Positions 41,509 to 54,258 of a DNA stretch of 64,000 nt are shown here, in pieces (the stretch's first letter is position 1; the number at the start of each line of letters is the position of its first letter). Source of the stretch: Diprion similis (lineage: Eukaryota > Arthropoda > Insecta > Hymenoptera > Diprionidae); NCBI RefSeq assembly GCF_021155765.1, contig NC_060112.1, positions 1,240,001-1,304,000 on the forward strand, given 5' to 3'. A program made the translations under genes and the position numbers. The notes below the pieces were generated by a model. That model ran no database searches. It saw nothing but the letters and a program-made list of their open reading frames with translations, and was not told the DNA's origin.

Positions 41509-44500
41509 ATGGGTAAAAATTATATTCATCGTTTTATAGTATGAAATCAGAATTGTGGAGTCCTTATATCACCCTTGTAGTTTCACCATTCATAACCCTG
41601 CAACAAATCCAGAGAAAGCATGAATCACCGTCACCGATCAATTGTCAATCGGTGTCAACATTTATGTTCAAAATGTCACAATATCTTTCATAATTATAAT
41701 ACTGTAGAATCTACACAAATTGTTTTATGCAGTGAAAATTCACGGTGTTTACAATAGCGCGACGTAGTTTCTAACCTCTAAGGATCCTGCATCGGGATTA
41801 TTATTTACATTTCCATATTTTTATCCTGAACAGTAGGGAGGGATTTTTAATTGTAAAATCTGTTCATGTTCTACACTTTGGAAGGGGCCTCGAGCATTCT
41901 CATAAAGTTCTGGCCGTACTTACTATTAGGAGCAGACGACAAAGAGATGTTGCAAAAGAAGTGGGAGTGATATGATGATAATTTGATCAGTCCACAGGCC
42001 TGATTTGTTACTTGTTTTATTTTTACACAAACCACATGCCCATTACACGTGCATATCCATATTGTACATACGTTGTACCGGAACGGAAAGTAGTTATGAT
42101 TATTGAACATTCGTCTCAACGTGTGGGGGAATTCTCTAATAAATTACCTGACATACCAAATAACTGCCTCATTTTACCTCGGTCTCTCGTTAGGTTCATT
42201 TCTCTCGAGGACTGAGTTAGGCTGGTATACATATATCATTCTGTTACTTAAAACGTAAGTCAACGACATTCTAAGTCGAACCTTTCATTCTTTGATTACT
42301 TTTGTCATTACACTCTTTTGCATAATACCCACTGGCATATATTGCAGCAATGGACTCTGTCACTTGTTATTATTTGAGCTTGCTACGCATCTTTGTGAAT
42401 ACGTAAATTAGCCAAATTTTTTTCTTTCGTTATAATTACGCATTCAAGACACCAGATCTGTTTCTCAAATACGTAAAACCATGTTGCGCAAATAAGTGGT
42501 CACTTGAATCACAGACTGTAATATGTGAATGCCACGTACGTTTTAATGTAGGCTACGACCATGATATTGCCACTTATTATTGTTTTCTTTACCATTTCAT
42601 ATATTTTCAGAGTCCGATACCGTGCCAATTATGGATCCGACAGTAGAACTGTCCAACATGGATTCTTCCTACCCGGAGCGAAATACGGTTGAAAACTCAA
42701 GGAATAAGACTTCCCTGGAAGGAATTAAACCATCGGAAAATACAATGCTTTCCAAAAACAACATACAGACTTATACCGACGAGGAACAAATCGAAATACC
42801 AGATATTACCGAGGTAACATCCGTTTAAGCTTACCAATGTTATTAATGTCCTAGTACTTTATGGAAAGCGAGACATTTGTTTCATTCGAACTCATTCGCC
42901 CCTTACACAGAATTTACGAAAATCTAATGGTTAAACTTTGAGAGTCGCAATATTCCAAGCCTTGCAAAAAGTCCAAGTTATGAAGATAATAAGATCAAGA
43001 AAAAGAAATTGAATCTCCAAGCAAATACTTCATTGTTGATTAACAATAACGATCTGTCTGAGGATGATCACGTATGTAATTTTATCAAAGAACTAAAATC
43101 AATAGTAATTACTGTTATCAGGCACGTAGCACTTAAAATACAACAACCTCTCATTGCTATACTTGAAGACTTGCTTGTAAATGTTAAAATGTATTAATAA
43201 ATAATAATCAGTGGCCCTTTTCATTGACGTAGGCACTTACAATTTTTTTTCAATCCTGTTTTATTTTATGTATCTATCAAGGATCAGCAGCAAAACATAA
43301 GTATTGAGGAAAAGCAAAGCTAGTAATTCATATTTATTTTGTGTAGTAACTTTATGCTATCGGAAAACAGGTATAAAAACTTACTATGAATGGTCTGGAG
43401 AAATATTGTACAGTAGAACCTTGATTATCCGAACCAATCGGGATCGAGACTAGTTCGGATAATCAAAAGGTTGGATAATCGAAACATGGGTTTTTTGGGA
43501 CGAGATCATAAGCAACACCTTTTTACCTAAAAACAGTACATACATATATATTAAAATTTGACATACATACTAACGGTGAAATATATATATCTATTTTAAA
43601 CACGTGCAAAAAGTCGAATGCTTTTTTTTATATTAATATGCTCGATATGCGCCATTGCATGTCCGCGATACTCGCAAAGATGCGTTGTTGCTCACGGCGG
43701 TGGCAGCGAGCAACAATGTATCTTTAGCGCCAATGTTCGGATAATTGAGCGTTCGGATAAACTAAGTCATCGTTTGGATAATTGAGGGTTCGGATGGTCT
43801 AGATTCGGATAATCGAGGTTCTACTGTATAAGAAATTGTGTGAACCAGTAATTATGCAGGGTGGCCACTGGTCAGGGAATTCTGGAAAACCTGGAAAAGT
43901 CAGGGAATTCTGAAATTCTGGAAAAGTCAGGGAAAAGTCAGGGATTTTCGCGGAAAGTCAGGGAATTTTTTTTAGTATAATTCTTTTTCGTACGAATATG
44001 TTCCACAACTGTTTAAAGCTTTAGATAAATTAGACCTAATACAAATTTTTTTACCATTAACATGAACAGTGTTAAAATATATGATATATTATAAAAAATA
44101 GAAGTGTATGCTACTAAAGTATAATTCCACAAAATAAATATTTGTTTAAATATGAAATACGTATATTTTTTCAATTTGCTAAAACCAATTTATACGAATT
44201 GGTCAGGGAATAATATTAAATTTTGTCTGGCAAACCTGGAAACGTCAGGGAATTTTGTGATGGAGATTTAGTAGCCACCTTGTTATGGCACTTTCAAAGC
44301 AAGATAAAACTATTTCAACTCATTGAACAGTGATAATTGAATTAGGCAATTATGATAGATATAAAAATGTTACATTGTTGAATAAATCAATCAAGTGGAA
44401 GCCTTATCTACTTCCTATCAAATCAGAAAACGTGAATCAGATAATTTAATACTTTATGTAATCGTTTGATCGAACCTCCAGGTGCGGATTTCATAAATTT

Positions 44501-47500
44501 GTAAATTCTCGTTTATCTATGTAAGATAAAGATACAAATCTTACAATGAAAGTGAACATTCACATTGTAATAATGTTAACTGATAGAATCTGAAAGTTAT
44601 GAGTCAGGCAAATGTATACCATGCGGACCATCGGTTTTGTATTTTTGATTAGCTCTTAATTAGAGCAAATGGTCTTTTAGTTCTGCCCTTTGTTTGTTAT
44701 CGAATATAATATTCATTACCCTTTCTATATTCCTTCACTTTTAATTACAGGGACACTTCAGCTTTAGAAAATTGTGGGCATTCACTGGTCCCGGATTTTT
44801 AATGTCCATTGCGTACCTTGACCCTGGAAATATAGAATCAGATTTACAGGCTGGAGTTGCAGCAAGTTATAAGGTGATTCATACAATTTCCAATCAGATT
44901 TAAAAACGATTCGTTTACCAAGCAACATATTTATGGCATTAAATATGTCCAATTAAACCCCCTAATTTTCAGCTATTATGGGTCTTGTTAAGTGCGAACA
45001 TTCTCAGCCTTATCATGCAAAGACTGAGTGCCAGACTTGGCGTAGTAACTGGAACACATCTAGCCGAGATGTGTTATATGCAATACAAAACTGTTCCACG
45101 ATTCATACTGTGGATTATGGTAGAAATCGCCATCGTAGGTAGCGATATGCAGGAAGTTATAGGCACAGCGATTGCCTTGTATCTGCTCTCCAACAAAGCG
45201 TAAGCTGCAATCCGTACATAGAATCTCATGAAATTTATCCTTTATGACATTATAATGAATGTGATTTGAAAAGTAGAGGAATTTTACTTATGCCCATTTA
45301 CAGCTAGTCAAATAGATGAAAGTCATATATGATTTCAGGATACCGCTATGGGGAGGAGTCTTGATAACGATAGTGGATACTTTCACGTTCTTATTTCTAG
45401 ATAAGTACGGATTGCGAAAGCTAGAGTTTTTTTTTGGATTTCTTATTACCGTAATGGGAATCACGTTTGGATACGAGGTAAAGTATGTGCTTTAATTTAA
45501 ACACAAAACAATTATTATTTGTGAAATTTGCACACACAATCAGCTCTCATATAGAGATCATTCGATGGGGTTGTTGTTCAACAATGTGTTTTGAATTATC
45601 TAAATAAAACAAATGCATCACAATGATGTATGTTTGATACAATGTGATTGTTAACATGAAAAACGCTTTCGATTCTATTCCTTAGAGCAGATTCAACAGC
45701 TTTTTAAATCCTCCTTATTTGATTTCAGTACATTGTGACTTCACCACCGCAAGGTGAAGTAGTTGCCGGATTGTTTACACCATGGTGTAAGAATTGTGAT
45801 ACAGATGCAATAACACAGGCAGTCGGAATCGTTGGAGCAGTTATAATGCCTCATAATCTTTATCTTCACAGCGCTCTTGTTAAGGTGAATGAATTAGGCA
45901 TCTACATAATGGAATTCAATGTCCCCAAACGTGTTTTCATTGATAATTGATATCAATTCCTGTTTTCTTTCCAGTCTAGAAAAATCGACAGGACAAAAAA
46001 AGTTCAAGTGCAAGATGCAAACATGTACTTCTTCACGGAAGCCTGCATTGCATTATTTGTTTCATTTATAATAAACATATTCGTCGTTTCTGTATTCGCG
46101 TACGGGCTTTTCGATAAATCAAATGAGGACGTGGTATGTATTCGATAAATATGAACTCGCAATCGAGTAAAACATAGTTTTCCCTCGTATATTCAGAAGA
46201 TTTAGTGAATTGAAAAATTTACGTCAATGAACATTTTAATTATCTTTCAGTATAACATGTGCTACGAAAACAACTTCACCCTGGGAATAGAAACATTTGA
46301 GGTGAGAAGACGATCAATAAATTTACAAGTACACATCTTGATTGAGCTACAATTTGTAGGGTTCGTTCGCAAGCCATTGACTCGATGGTTCCATATAACA
46401 TTTTGCCTCACATCCTGTAGATAATGAAATTTCCAAACTCAGCGCAAAAGCAGCTATGGAAATGTGAGTCTTCAGACCGTAGAAAAGTGCCGTTGGGATG
46501 AAAGAAAGAACGAAAATCTTTTAAGAAATAATGGGAGGTTTTTCCCGCATTATTGGTAAATTTTATCGAGTTTCACAAGAAGATAGTCATGTGCTCATAA
46601 GTCATTACATTAAGCAGTTGTTCAGATATTGATGGACTTGAAATGATAATACCGCCTGAATGAGTTAACTAGATTAAATTGATGTTTTATTTTTTTTTTA
46701 CTCTACTCTTATCAGAATAATTACTTGCGTGTTATTAAATTATCATTTTCCGAGATCGGTACGTGCCGATTTGAAGCAACTGATGGGATAATTACTTATT
46801 AATTGATACTGATTGTGATCATAATATGTCTTTAGAACAATACCGATGAGGTCGAAGCTGATCTCTATCACGGTGGGATATACTTGGGTTGTCAATTTGG
46901 TGCTGCCGCTATGTATATCTGGGGCATAGGAATTTTGGCATCTGGTCAATCCTCGACGATGACTGGAACGTATGCTGGTCAATTTGCAATGGAAGGATTT
47001 TTGAACCTGCAATGGCCAAGGTGGAAGCGAGTCTTGGTTACTCGTGTAATTGCAATCATTCCTACGCTGGCCGTAGCTTTTAGAGCAAGCATCTATAACC
47101 TCAGTACAATGAACGAATTGTTGAATGCTGTGATGAGCTTGCAGTTGCCATTTGCTGTGTTGCCGACCATAGGATTTACAAGTAGTTTGCAAATAATGGG
47201 AGACTTCAAAAACGGATTGTGAGTAGAGGGGCGATTTTGTACTGGTCGTACGTCTTGCTTATTTTTATTCAAATTTCTACATTATTTCTTTTCCCTTTCA
47301 ACAGGACAAACAAAATCGTCTCCTGCACCTTAGGCGTTGTAGTCTTTGCTGTGAATATTTACTTTGTCATTGTCACCGTAGAAGAACGAGTTACAAAGCA
47401 TTGGGCAATATTACTTGCGATTGCGGTCTATGCCATTTTGTATGTACTGTTTTGTATATACCTCGTTATACATACAGCTATCCACATGGGTGCAACTCGT

Positions 47501-47715
47501 TTGACTGACAACGCGGTATGTATAACTAGACAATTGACAATTCACTGCTCAAAGCATTATTTTAAAATTCACATGAGTAAAAACCATCGACTTCATGTAT
47601 GCTTATTATGCTAACAATTTTATTATTTACGCAGCTTATCGCCAAGTATGTAGGCCATCCGCGAGACTTTAATCCCGAGTTATCCAGTCAAGTGCCTTAC
47701 ACAATGCAAGGATGA
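41509..47715 (+). CDS. Mvl: Malvolio, NRAMP/DMT1-type metal-ion transporter
   Basis: Proton-coupled importer of Fe2+ and Mn2+ with about 12 membrane helices. Exons: 41509-41512 (ATGG only), 42611-42813, 44751-44873, 44973-45199, 45339-45477, 45729-45884, 45975-46133, 46251-46301, 46836-47218, 47305-47515, 47635-47715; 578 aa. The metal-site motifs are present: DPGN in helix 1 ([13 protein letters not shown]) and MPHN in helix 6 ([17 protein letters not shown]). Other matches are [40 protein letters not shown] and a glycosylation-type loop with NNFT. The four-base first coding exon is inferred from phase and a GTAAAA donor at 41513; it gives [11 protein letters not shown] later in-frame ATG (MDPTV) is an alternative start. 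Intron 2 carries two transposable elements. Confidence 0.91.
43411..43826. mobile_element. Pogo/Tigger-like MITE in Malvolio intron 2
   Basis: The 416-bp element begins CAGTAGAACCTTGATTATCC and ends with the inverted copy; the outer 23 bp of each end differ at one position. It is flanked by TA on both sides (43409-43410 and 43827-43828), the target-site duplication of Tc1/mariner elements, and the ends look like pogo/Tigger ends. The GATAATC/GGATAAT word recurs several times inside. No transposase is present, so the element is non-autonomous. Confidence 0.85.
43857..44282. mobile_element. Second MITE-like element with internal GTCAGGGAATT repeats
   Basis: This 426-bp element starts CAGGGTGGCCACT and ends AGTAGCCACCTTG, so the 13-bp ends pair at 11 positions. 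TTATG flanks both ends (43852-43856 and 44283-44287). The left third holds several copies of GTCAGGGAATT and CTGGAAA; another copy near the right end reads the same way. The middle is plain AT-rich DNA without a long open frame. The ends resemble a hAT-type element, but the repeat at the insertion is only 5 bp, so the family is left open. Confidence 0.65.
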
Positions 47716-48085
47716 AAACTTGCCAACTTTCGCACTAGTAATAAAATCGAAGGGCCTAAGAAATTTGTAAAATTATTTCTTACAAACTAGCATGGAAAGC
47801 AGGATGTAATATATTCTATGAGATACAGTGAAAATAGAAAAAAACTTGCATAGATCGGTACACCCGACTATTGGTTATTAATATTTATTATAGATTGATA
47901 ATTATTTTCTGAAGCTATACATCACATAGAAAATTTGTAAATTAGTGAAACTACAGAAATTTAGTTACCATATTCACGCAGCTCATGAATAATTTGTTAC
48001 TAGGTATTTTTATACTCTGCGAAGTGTAATTTTTGTAAGTAAATTTTGAAATATATATTCTGTCCATATAAAAAATGTATATTTG

Positions 48086-48091
48086 AATAAA
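48086..48091 (+). terminator. Candidate poly(A) signal of Malvolio
   Basis: AATAAA about 370 nt after the Malvolio stop codon. Assigned by position. Confidence 0.4.
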
Positions 48092-49104
48092 GGTACTTAT
48101 TAGGCTGAAATTATATATATTCTGTACATATACACGAAAATATACAGATATTTTGTAGATACATCATGCTAATTTGGAATTCTATCATTAGATGATAATC
48201 TCCGACTGAAAAAAATTTCCTTTCCAAACGCGCATCAAAATTTCGGTAGAGCACATAAAATAGAATATCTCAGCCAAATACGAGCTCTTAATATTGATAT
48301 TTAGAGGTGCCTTATTTTATTTTTCCATTTTATTTTGAATAAAACCAAAAAACAAATCGGAAGAATTGAAAAAAATTTTTTTTTTGAAAACGTATATGAA
48401 TGTACAAGACATACAATACATGATTATCGAACGAATTAATACAATAATGAATTATTCGCATGAACAAAACTGTTTTCGAGTATTACGTCATTAAGTACCT
48501 TCAATTCAACGAGTTTATTTTGCGACCGGGGCGCTACACACATAATTACTTTCATGTAAATTGTCACAGATTTCTATAAGTAGGCTATAGAAATCTGTAT
48601 AAATTGCAGTAACGTTATCGGCTATCAAGTTTTATTTTTCTGATTTTTCAACTTTCTCACGTGGCATGTTAAAACCTTCCCGCCACGCTCACTTCGCAAG
48701 TGTTCCGCTAAAAGTAAGGCTAACAATAAAAAATATAAAGCCACACATAGATAGCAACGTCAACAGTGTGACGTCTTAATGGTCAATTCCGGACAACTAA
48801 GAGTTAGACTCGAAATGGAGTCGCGAAATGAACTGGGACGTAATATTGATTAATCACTAAGGTGAAATGGAGAACGTTAATAAATTCGCGTGATGGGATT
48901 GATGATTTTAAGGAATTCGTTATAATGGTAATTTAGAAGTCAACTTACCTTTGTTGCTCGAACCGATGTGAACTCCAACAAGAAACTTCAGGGAGCGGTG
49001 AAGGACCACTGAACTATTTAAATTAAAGTTTAAACGAAGGTTCTTGATTTTTAAATGTATTAAATGTTTAGTCACTCGTTTTAATCAATAGTACAATAGG
49101 AAAA

Positions 49105-49297
49105 CTCTCAAAGTAACAGAGTAACAGTGGTAAACTTATTTGAAATAATGCTCTCGGGCGGAGCGACAGGGTAACACTTAAAACTTGTAAAAAAAATGAT
49201 GCTTCAAAGTAGCAAAGTAACGGGGCAACAACTTAGGTGAAAAAATGCTCTGGGGGGGAGCGAAAGACTAACAGTTCCAAACTTATAAAAAATAATG
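49105..49297. repeat. Four imperfect tandem units of ~48 bp, before a TATA-like box
   Basis: Units at 49105-49150, 49151-49201, 49202-49247 and 49248-49297 each begin CTC/CTT and end in an A-rich run plus ATG. Units 1 and 3 share CAAAGTA; units 2 and 4 share a GGGGAGCGA-type core, so the array reads as two copies of a dimer. A TATA-like sequence (TTTATATAGG) starts at 49322. Confidence 0.65.
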
Positions 49298-50993
49298 CTC
49301 TCCGAGTCCAATCTGCACCCGTTTATATAGGGCACGATCTCCTATGTTCCTGTACAATTTTGGGTGACAGATTTATGACATTGAGTCACTAGCGAAGATT
49401 TTGGGGGGTAGCTGGACCATAATTGGTTCCGATCAAGGTGACCTAATTATGGTTTCGGTTATGACCTTATATGGTATGCTTTCTGTAGCCCGGCTAACTT
49501 CTAGCTTGCTACTAAAGCTCCCTTTGTTAGGCTTTACAATATTCAATAATTTTAAATTTGGGTGTTTTCACTGGTGGCTTCATGTAAAGACTCGAAATTA
49601 TCCTACACTTAAGAATATTCTTAATACTAGATAAGTAATGGTTAAGTAGTTGATTATTATAATGATAACCTAAATTTAGTAATTGTCTGAAAGGGTCGCA
49701 CAGGTGTGCGAGCTTGAACAGGTGTTTGGGGCGTTGTATATGTTTTACGGGGTTGCTTCACCTTCAGGGTTTATTCTTAATATTTAATATTTAATATTCA
49801 AGGTAACGTAATATTGGCCGATAGGCTTTTTCATCTACGATTGAATATATCCCTTCAGGGTCCGCAACTTTGCCAGTGCAGCGTACCAATTTTGAGAATT
49901 TGGCTTGCGTCACCTAGCTTTAGTTTGGCGGTGGTGCGACATGGCATGAACTAGATTCACCTGCAGTATAACATACAAGCTTATAATATTATTTAGATTC
50001 AAATTTGTTTTAGGAACTTAGTTTTAGTTTGTGGTATCTATTTAATATGGGAATAAGTGTAATAACCCAGATATTTAGGTATTGTAGTGATAATGGATTA
50101 ATGGTAATAATTCAAATATAACGATATTAGTAATAACGCAGGTAAGATAATTATTGAACAATTAGCAAGAATGTTTTGGTTTAAATACCTTGAGATATTG
50201 AGATATGAATTGATGATATCTAAGTATTAATATTCTGATATTATATCATCAAAGAAATGCGTATATATATTTATCCATTTGTGTATATGTATAGCGAGTA
50301 TAAATGCTGGTTATGTCTACGGTATCATTACCGACCGAACTACTTCGTGTAAGACATGGTTGCCTATAATACGGCGTTTTATCTTTGCTCGCTTGGTAGT
50401 TTTACTCTAGGGGTTTCTCGTAGCCTTGATTAGCGCTAAGTAATACTTCTAATGGTTCAAAAAATAACTGTAATATTACTAATATGTAGTAACTTTGACT
50501 CTAGTTATGAAATAGAAACGGAAAAAATTATAGCCGGGCGGTCGGATGTTAAACGGTTGTGTATTTCTGGTGGAAATTTTGAATCGTTTAAAGAAACGTG
50601 CATGGTGTTGCACTCTGTCGGCTATATCAAAGAATACAGGGCCGCGATATTTTTGGATTCAACGGTGTCTAGATGATTGACTCAAGTCGTGGACGTCGAA
50701 CGGCTATATGTAACGGACTATATGGTCCAAGGTAACGGCCGTCGCCACCCTACAAGTTGGGTGTGCGTCAGTGTGAAATGTTGTGAAGTAGTGGCTCTAA
50801 CGTTTCTGGGCGTCGTAGAGCTAGGCAGCAAGAGTGTGTTGCAACAAGGAGCGACTCGCCGCACGTAAAAATACACTTCGCTTATCGTTCAATGCCGCAT
50901 AAGTACACTATAAAGCAGCGATACTCACCGGCGCGCATTTAACCTCGTCCCTCGTAGTCGGTATAAGTGCAAAAACGTTTTTCACACAACACG

Positions 50994-53900
50994 ATGGAAA
51001 TCCTGCGAAATATTTCAGCGGGATTTTGGTCCCCTGACATTTGGTTGCCGCCGAACACGACGTGGGCCGATCTCGCGCCCACCGCAGATAACAAGTTCCT
51101 AGATTACAGACACTTGATTTTCCCCATACCAATGTCCATCGGTATGCTGGGACTACGATATGTCCTTGAACGGTATGCATTTATCAACGTAATCATGGTT
51201 ATTAGATCGAGTCTGTTTTCCCTACGTCGGCAAAACCGTCGGATTCTTGGCTCAGGTCGATGATCATTATCGATGCCTTGACGGTTACATTGTCTGCCCA
51301 ACACGTGTATCACGCTCGCAATTATTGGCTTCGATTTACGGCCGGTGATCGTGCTCTTGACAATACGTACAATATTAATTATCTAACAAAGTTGCCCTAA
51401 TTTTTTATCCTACTTACCGTCCCGCCTATTTGAAGTCATCAAACAACAGTAAGGTTAATCCGTAAACTCTCAGAGATACGTGAAATATCTCTACAATAAT
51501 ATTTACCTCACAAAACCCAATTTACCCCCTTTTTTTTCTTCCATATCCTTTTATCTTCGTCACACCGATTCTCTTATCAGTGTAACATTTTTCCTTGAGC
51601 ATATCACACTTCTTTGGTTGACTCCTCATCTATCAAGTTTGATTTATCTGTCAACTATGACCTGCAACATGCATCTCAAATGAGAAATTCGATTTTTCCT
51701 AACAGGATCCAAGGACTTACGTATTTATCAGTTATTTTTTATCTTTACTGCTGCCTATATTATTACGTATAATTGGTTTTTAATCCAATCTTTTTCCGTC
51801 ACATTTCCATTGTATTTAATCTCTCGACATTCATTAGAACTTAACGTCTCGAGTTTGACATGTAGAAACACATTAAGGACTTTTATGATATTCCAGTTAG
51901 ATTAATCCGCTACTAATTAGTTTTCAGATTTTCCTACATTTTCAATTTTTCTTCCACTTTAAGCCATTTGAAATTTCATAAAACCCAATATCAACTATTA
52001 ACTATGGAAAACAACTATTCGAGAGCAATTATGTAGCATTACACAATGACTGCTAATGTGGTAACACAACAGTTTCAATATGCTGTTTTCTCTGTTGCAT
52101 TGGCTATACACATCTACTTGTAAAAGACAAAAAACAGTTATAAGCCTTGAGTTGAGTAATTAGTATGCAACTAATGTACACACTGCTATCAGGTGCAGCA
52201 TAGAAAGCAGAGGAAGAAAACTCCGTTACATCACACAGTCTTTTAGCTCCTGATATCATAAAAACGATACTGGCGATTTTTTTCATAGTGGGTAAATTTT
52301 CTAAAGTATTTTTCGTACTTTGAGAGTTTTTCAAATATTTGCCATTTAGATGAGGCATTCCTTGAGTCCTTGGTTTACTGATCGTATTTATTCTCGATGC
52401 TACGTATGTTACAGAGAATTTCATTTGTCTTGATAATATCCCATAAATATTATAAACATTCCATACTAATAAATCCATGCTTAATTACCTTCTTTCAAGG
52501 TAAAAATTAACAGGATAGCAGTTATGTAAGAATGTAGACAATGCCAGTTCTAATCTCCCCCCACAATTGTATGTTCATTCATCCAAATGATCTCGGTTTC
52601 AATGAAATTAAAGTTGAGATATTAATTGATGATTTCACTTTATTTTATTTATTCGTTCACGTGGATTCAGTATCCGAAAAGAAATTGCCAATTTTAACTC
52701 GTGCTGATCCGGCAAACGAGAAATTGGTGGCTACCACTATTTTAATCTATCAATTCTCGTTTCGTTACAGGTTCTGGTTTGCTCCGTTTGGCAAATCACT
52801 AGGCATAAAAAATACAAGACCAAAGAAGGCTTCACCGAATCTAATATTAGAAAAAGCATATACTGGAAAGAAAATAAAGCACAAGCAGGTAAGATAATCA
52901 CTTGCATTTTCTTGTTCCATCTGTAATGTTGTTTCTTAACCCTCTGTGCCCCAGTGACCGCGGAGGGTGACTTGAGGAAATTTTTAATGAGTAATAATGT
53001 GTGGATTTCAAGGTACTCGCCTTGGCAAAACAGCTGGATTGGTCTGAGCGACAAGTTGAAAGGTGGTTGAGACTCCGCAGATCCCAAGACAAGCCTTCGA
53101 CCTTGACGAAATTCTGCGAAAATAGGTAGGAAGTATTTATTTTTGTTCATCAGAGCTTAACACCTATTACGGATTGGCACTATAGTTGAATGAAGAAAAA
53201 AATGGTTGATTTTTAATTATTTTACAGATATGTGAACTTTTGTTTTCTAGCTGGAGATGCTTGTACTACACGTATTCTTTTACTTTCGGTCTGACTATAC
53301 TGTGGGACAAGCCGTGGCTCTGGGATATAAAGAATTGCTATTACAATTACCCGTTTCATTCAGTCACTCACGATGTATGGTGGTACTACATGGTCTCGAT
53401 GGCGTTTTACTGGTCGCTAAGCTTCTCTCAGTTCTTTGATGTCAAACGAAAAGATTTCTGGCAAATGTTCATTCATCATATCGCCACCATAATCCTAATG
53501 TGCTTTTCATGGGTCGGAAACTTAACCAGAATTGGTTCTCTAGTCCTATTGGTGCACGACTGCGCTGACATATTCTTAGAAGTAAGATATTAATATTTCT
53601 AATAACAGTAAAGTCAGATATTGACAGCACTGACTAATTTTTCACTTTTCACAAATCATTTCAGGCAGCAAAAATGGCAAAGTATGCTAACTACCAAAAA
53701 TTGTGCGATTTCATATTTGTTATCTTCACTGTTCTCTGGATTGTTACAAGAATGGGTGTCTTTCCTTTCTGGATTATTTACAGGTAAATGTTTCATCAGT
53801 GTTATGCGATTGTTCAATTGATTTTCATTCACAAGTCACCGAAATATACCATACGTTGTATATTACTTATGTTACAGCACAACTATAGAAGCACCACAAA

Positions 53901-54258
53901 TCGTGTCCATGTTCCCTGCGTATTACATATTTAACGCGTTGCTAATTTTATTACTTGTACTGCACGCGATATGGACATGGCTGATTCTGAAGATCGCGTA
54001 CAACGCGTTTTATGCTGGACAGGTTTGTAGCTGTCAAATTTTATTTTACAAAAGTCTACGATATTTTTTTCGTTGCTTACTCTAATCCTGAGTTTTCTTG
54101 TTCTTGAAGAGTAATTATTGAATTTTATACAGATGGAAGGTGATATACGGAGCAGTAGCAGCGAAGACATATCAGATTCCCTGGTAAATTCCTCCACCAC
54201 GAACAACTCAAACGAGCCTCAAAAAGTAAAAGTAAATCAAAGGGAAAAGCAGCATTAA
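50994..54258 (+). CDS. schlank: Ceramide synthase (LAG1/schlank family)
   Basis: Endoplasmic-reticulum enzyme that N-acylates sphingoid bases with acyl-CoA to make dihydroceramide. Exons: 50994-51172, 52771-52888, 53013-53125, 53251-53581, 53665-53783, 53878-54022, 54133-54258; 376 aa. A first helix near residues 45-60 is followed by a homeobox-like segment at about 100-137 ([20 protein letters not shown]) and the TLC domain at about 138-345. The Lag1p motif is complete, with the two catalytic-type histidines in [20 protein letters not shown] and the downstream [11 protein letters not shown]. Further helices follow ([20 protein letters not shown]). The tail is cytosolic, acidic and serine-rich ([14 protein letters not shown]), typical of the phosphorylated C-terminus. 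It is in tandem with Malvolio. Confidence 0.94.

Larger units (their letters stand above)
47716..50993. other. 3.3-kb stretch between Malvolio and ceramide synthase
   Basis: The first 400 bp are Malvolio 3' UTR, with AATAAA at 48086. No gene is recognised in the rest. At 49105-49297 lies a tandem repeat followed by a TATA-like box. The part at 48.7-50.1 kb has base composition and repeat structure unlike its neighbours and may be a decayed retroelement, but no gag, pol or primer-binding site is found. An open frame at 50452-50676 is domain-free. Confidence 0.4.

Noticed and set aside
47826-47850. CAGTGA word in the Malvolio 3' UTR as an iron-responsive element
   Set aside because: The flanks cannot form the required 5-bp upper stem, and no C bulge is present.
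48900-50400. Complete LTR retrotransposon
   Set aside because: No gag or pol similarity, no paired long terminal repeats and no clear primer-binding site; only the tandem repeat and TATA-like box are supported.
50452-50676. ATG-started open frame of 74 codons before ceramide synthase
   Set aside because: No signal peptide, domain or codon pattern that would separate it from chance; at most an upstream open frame.
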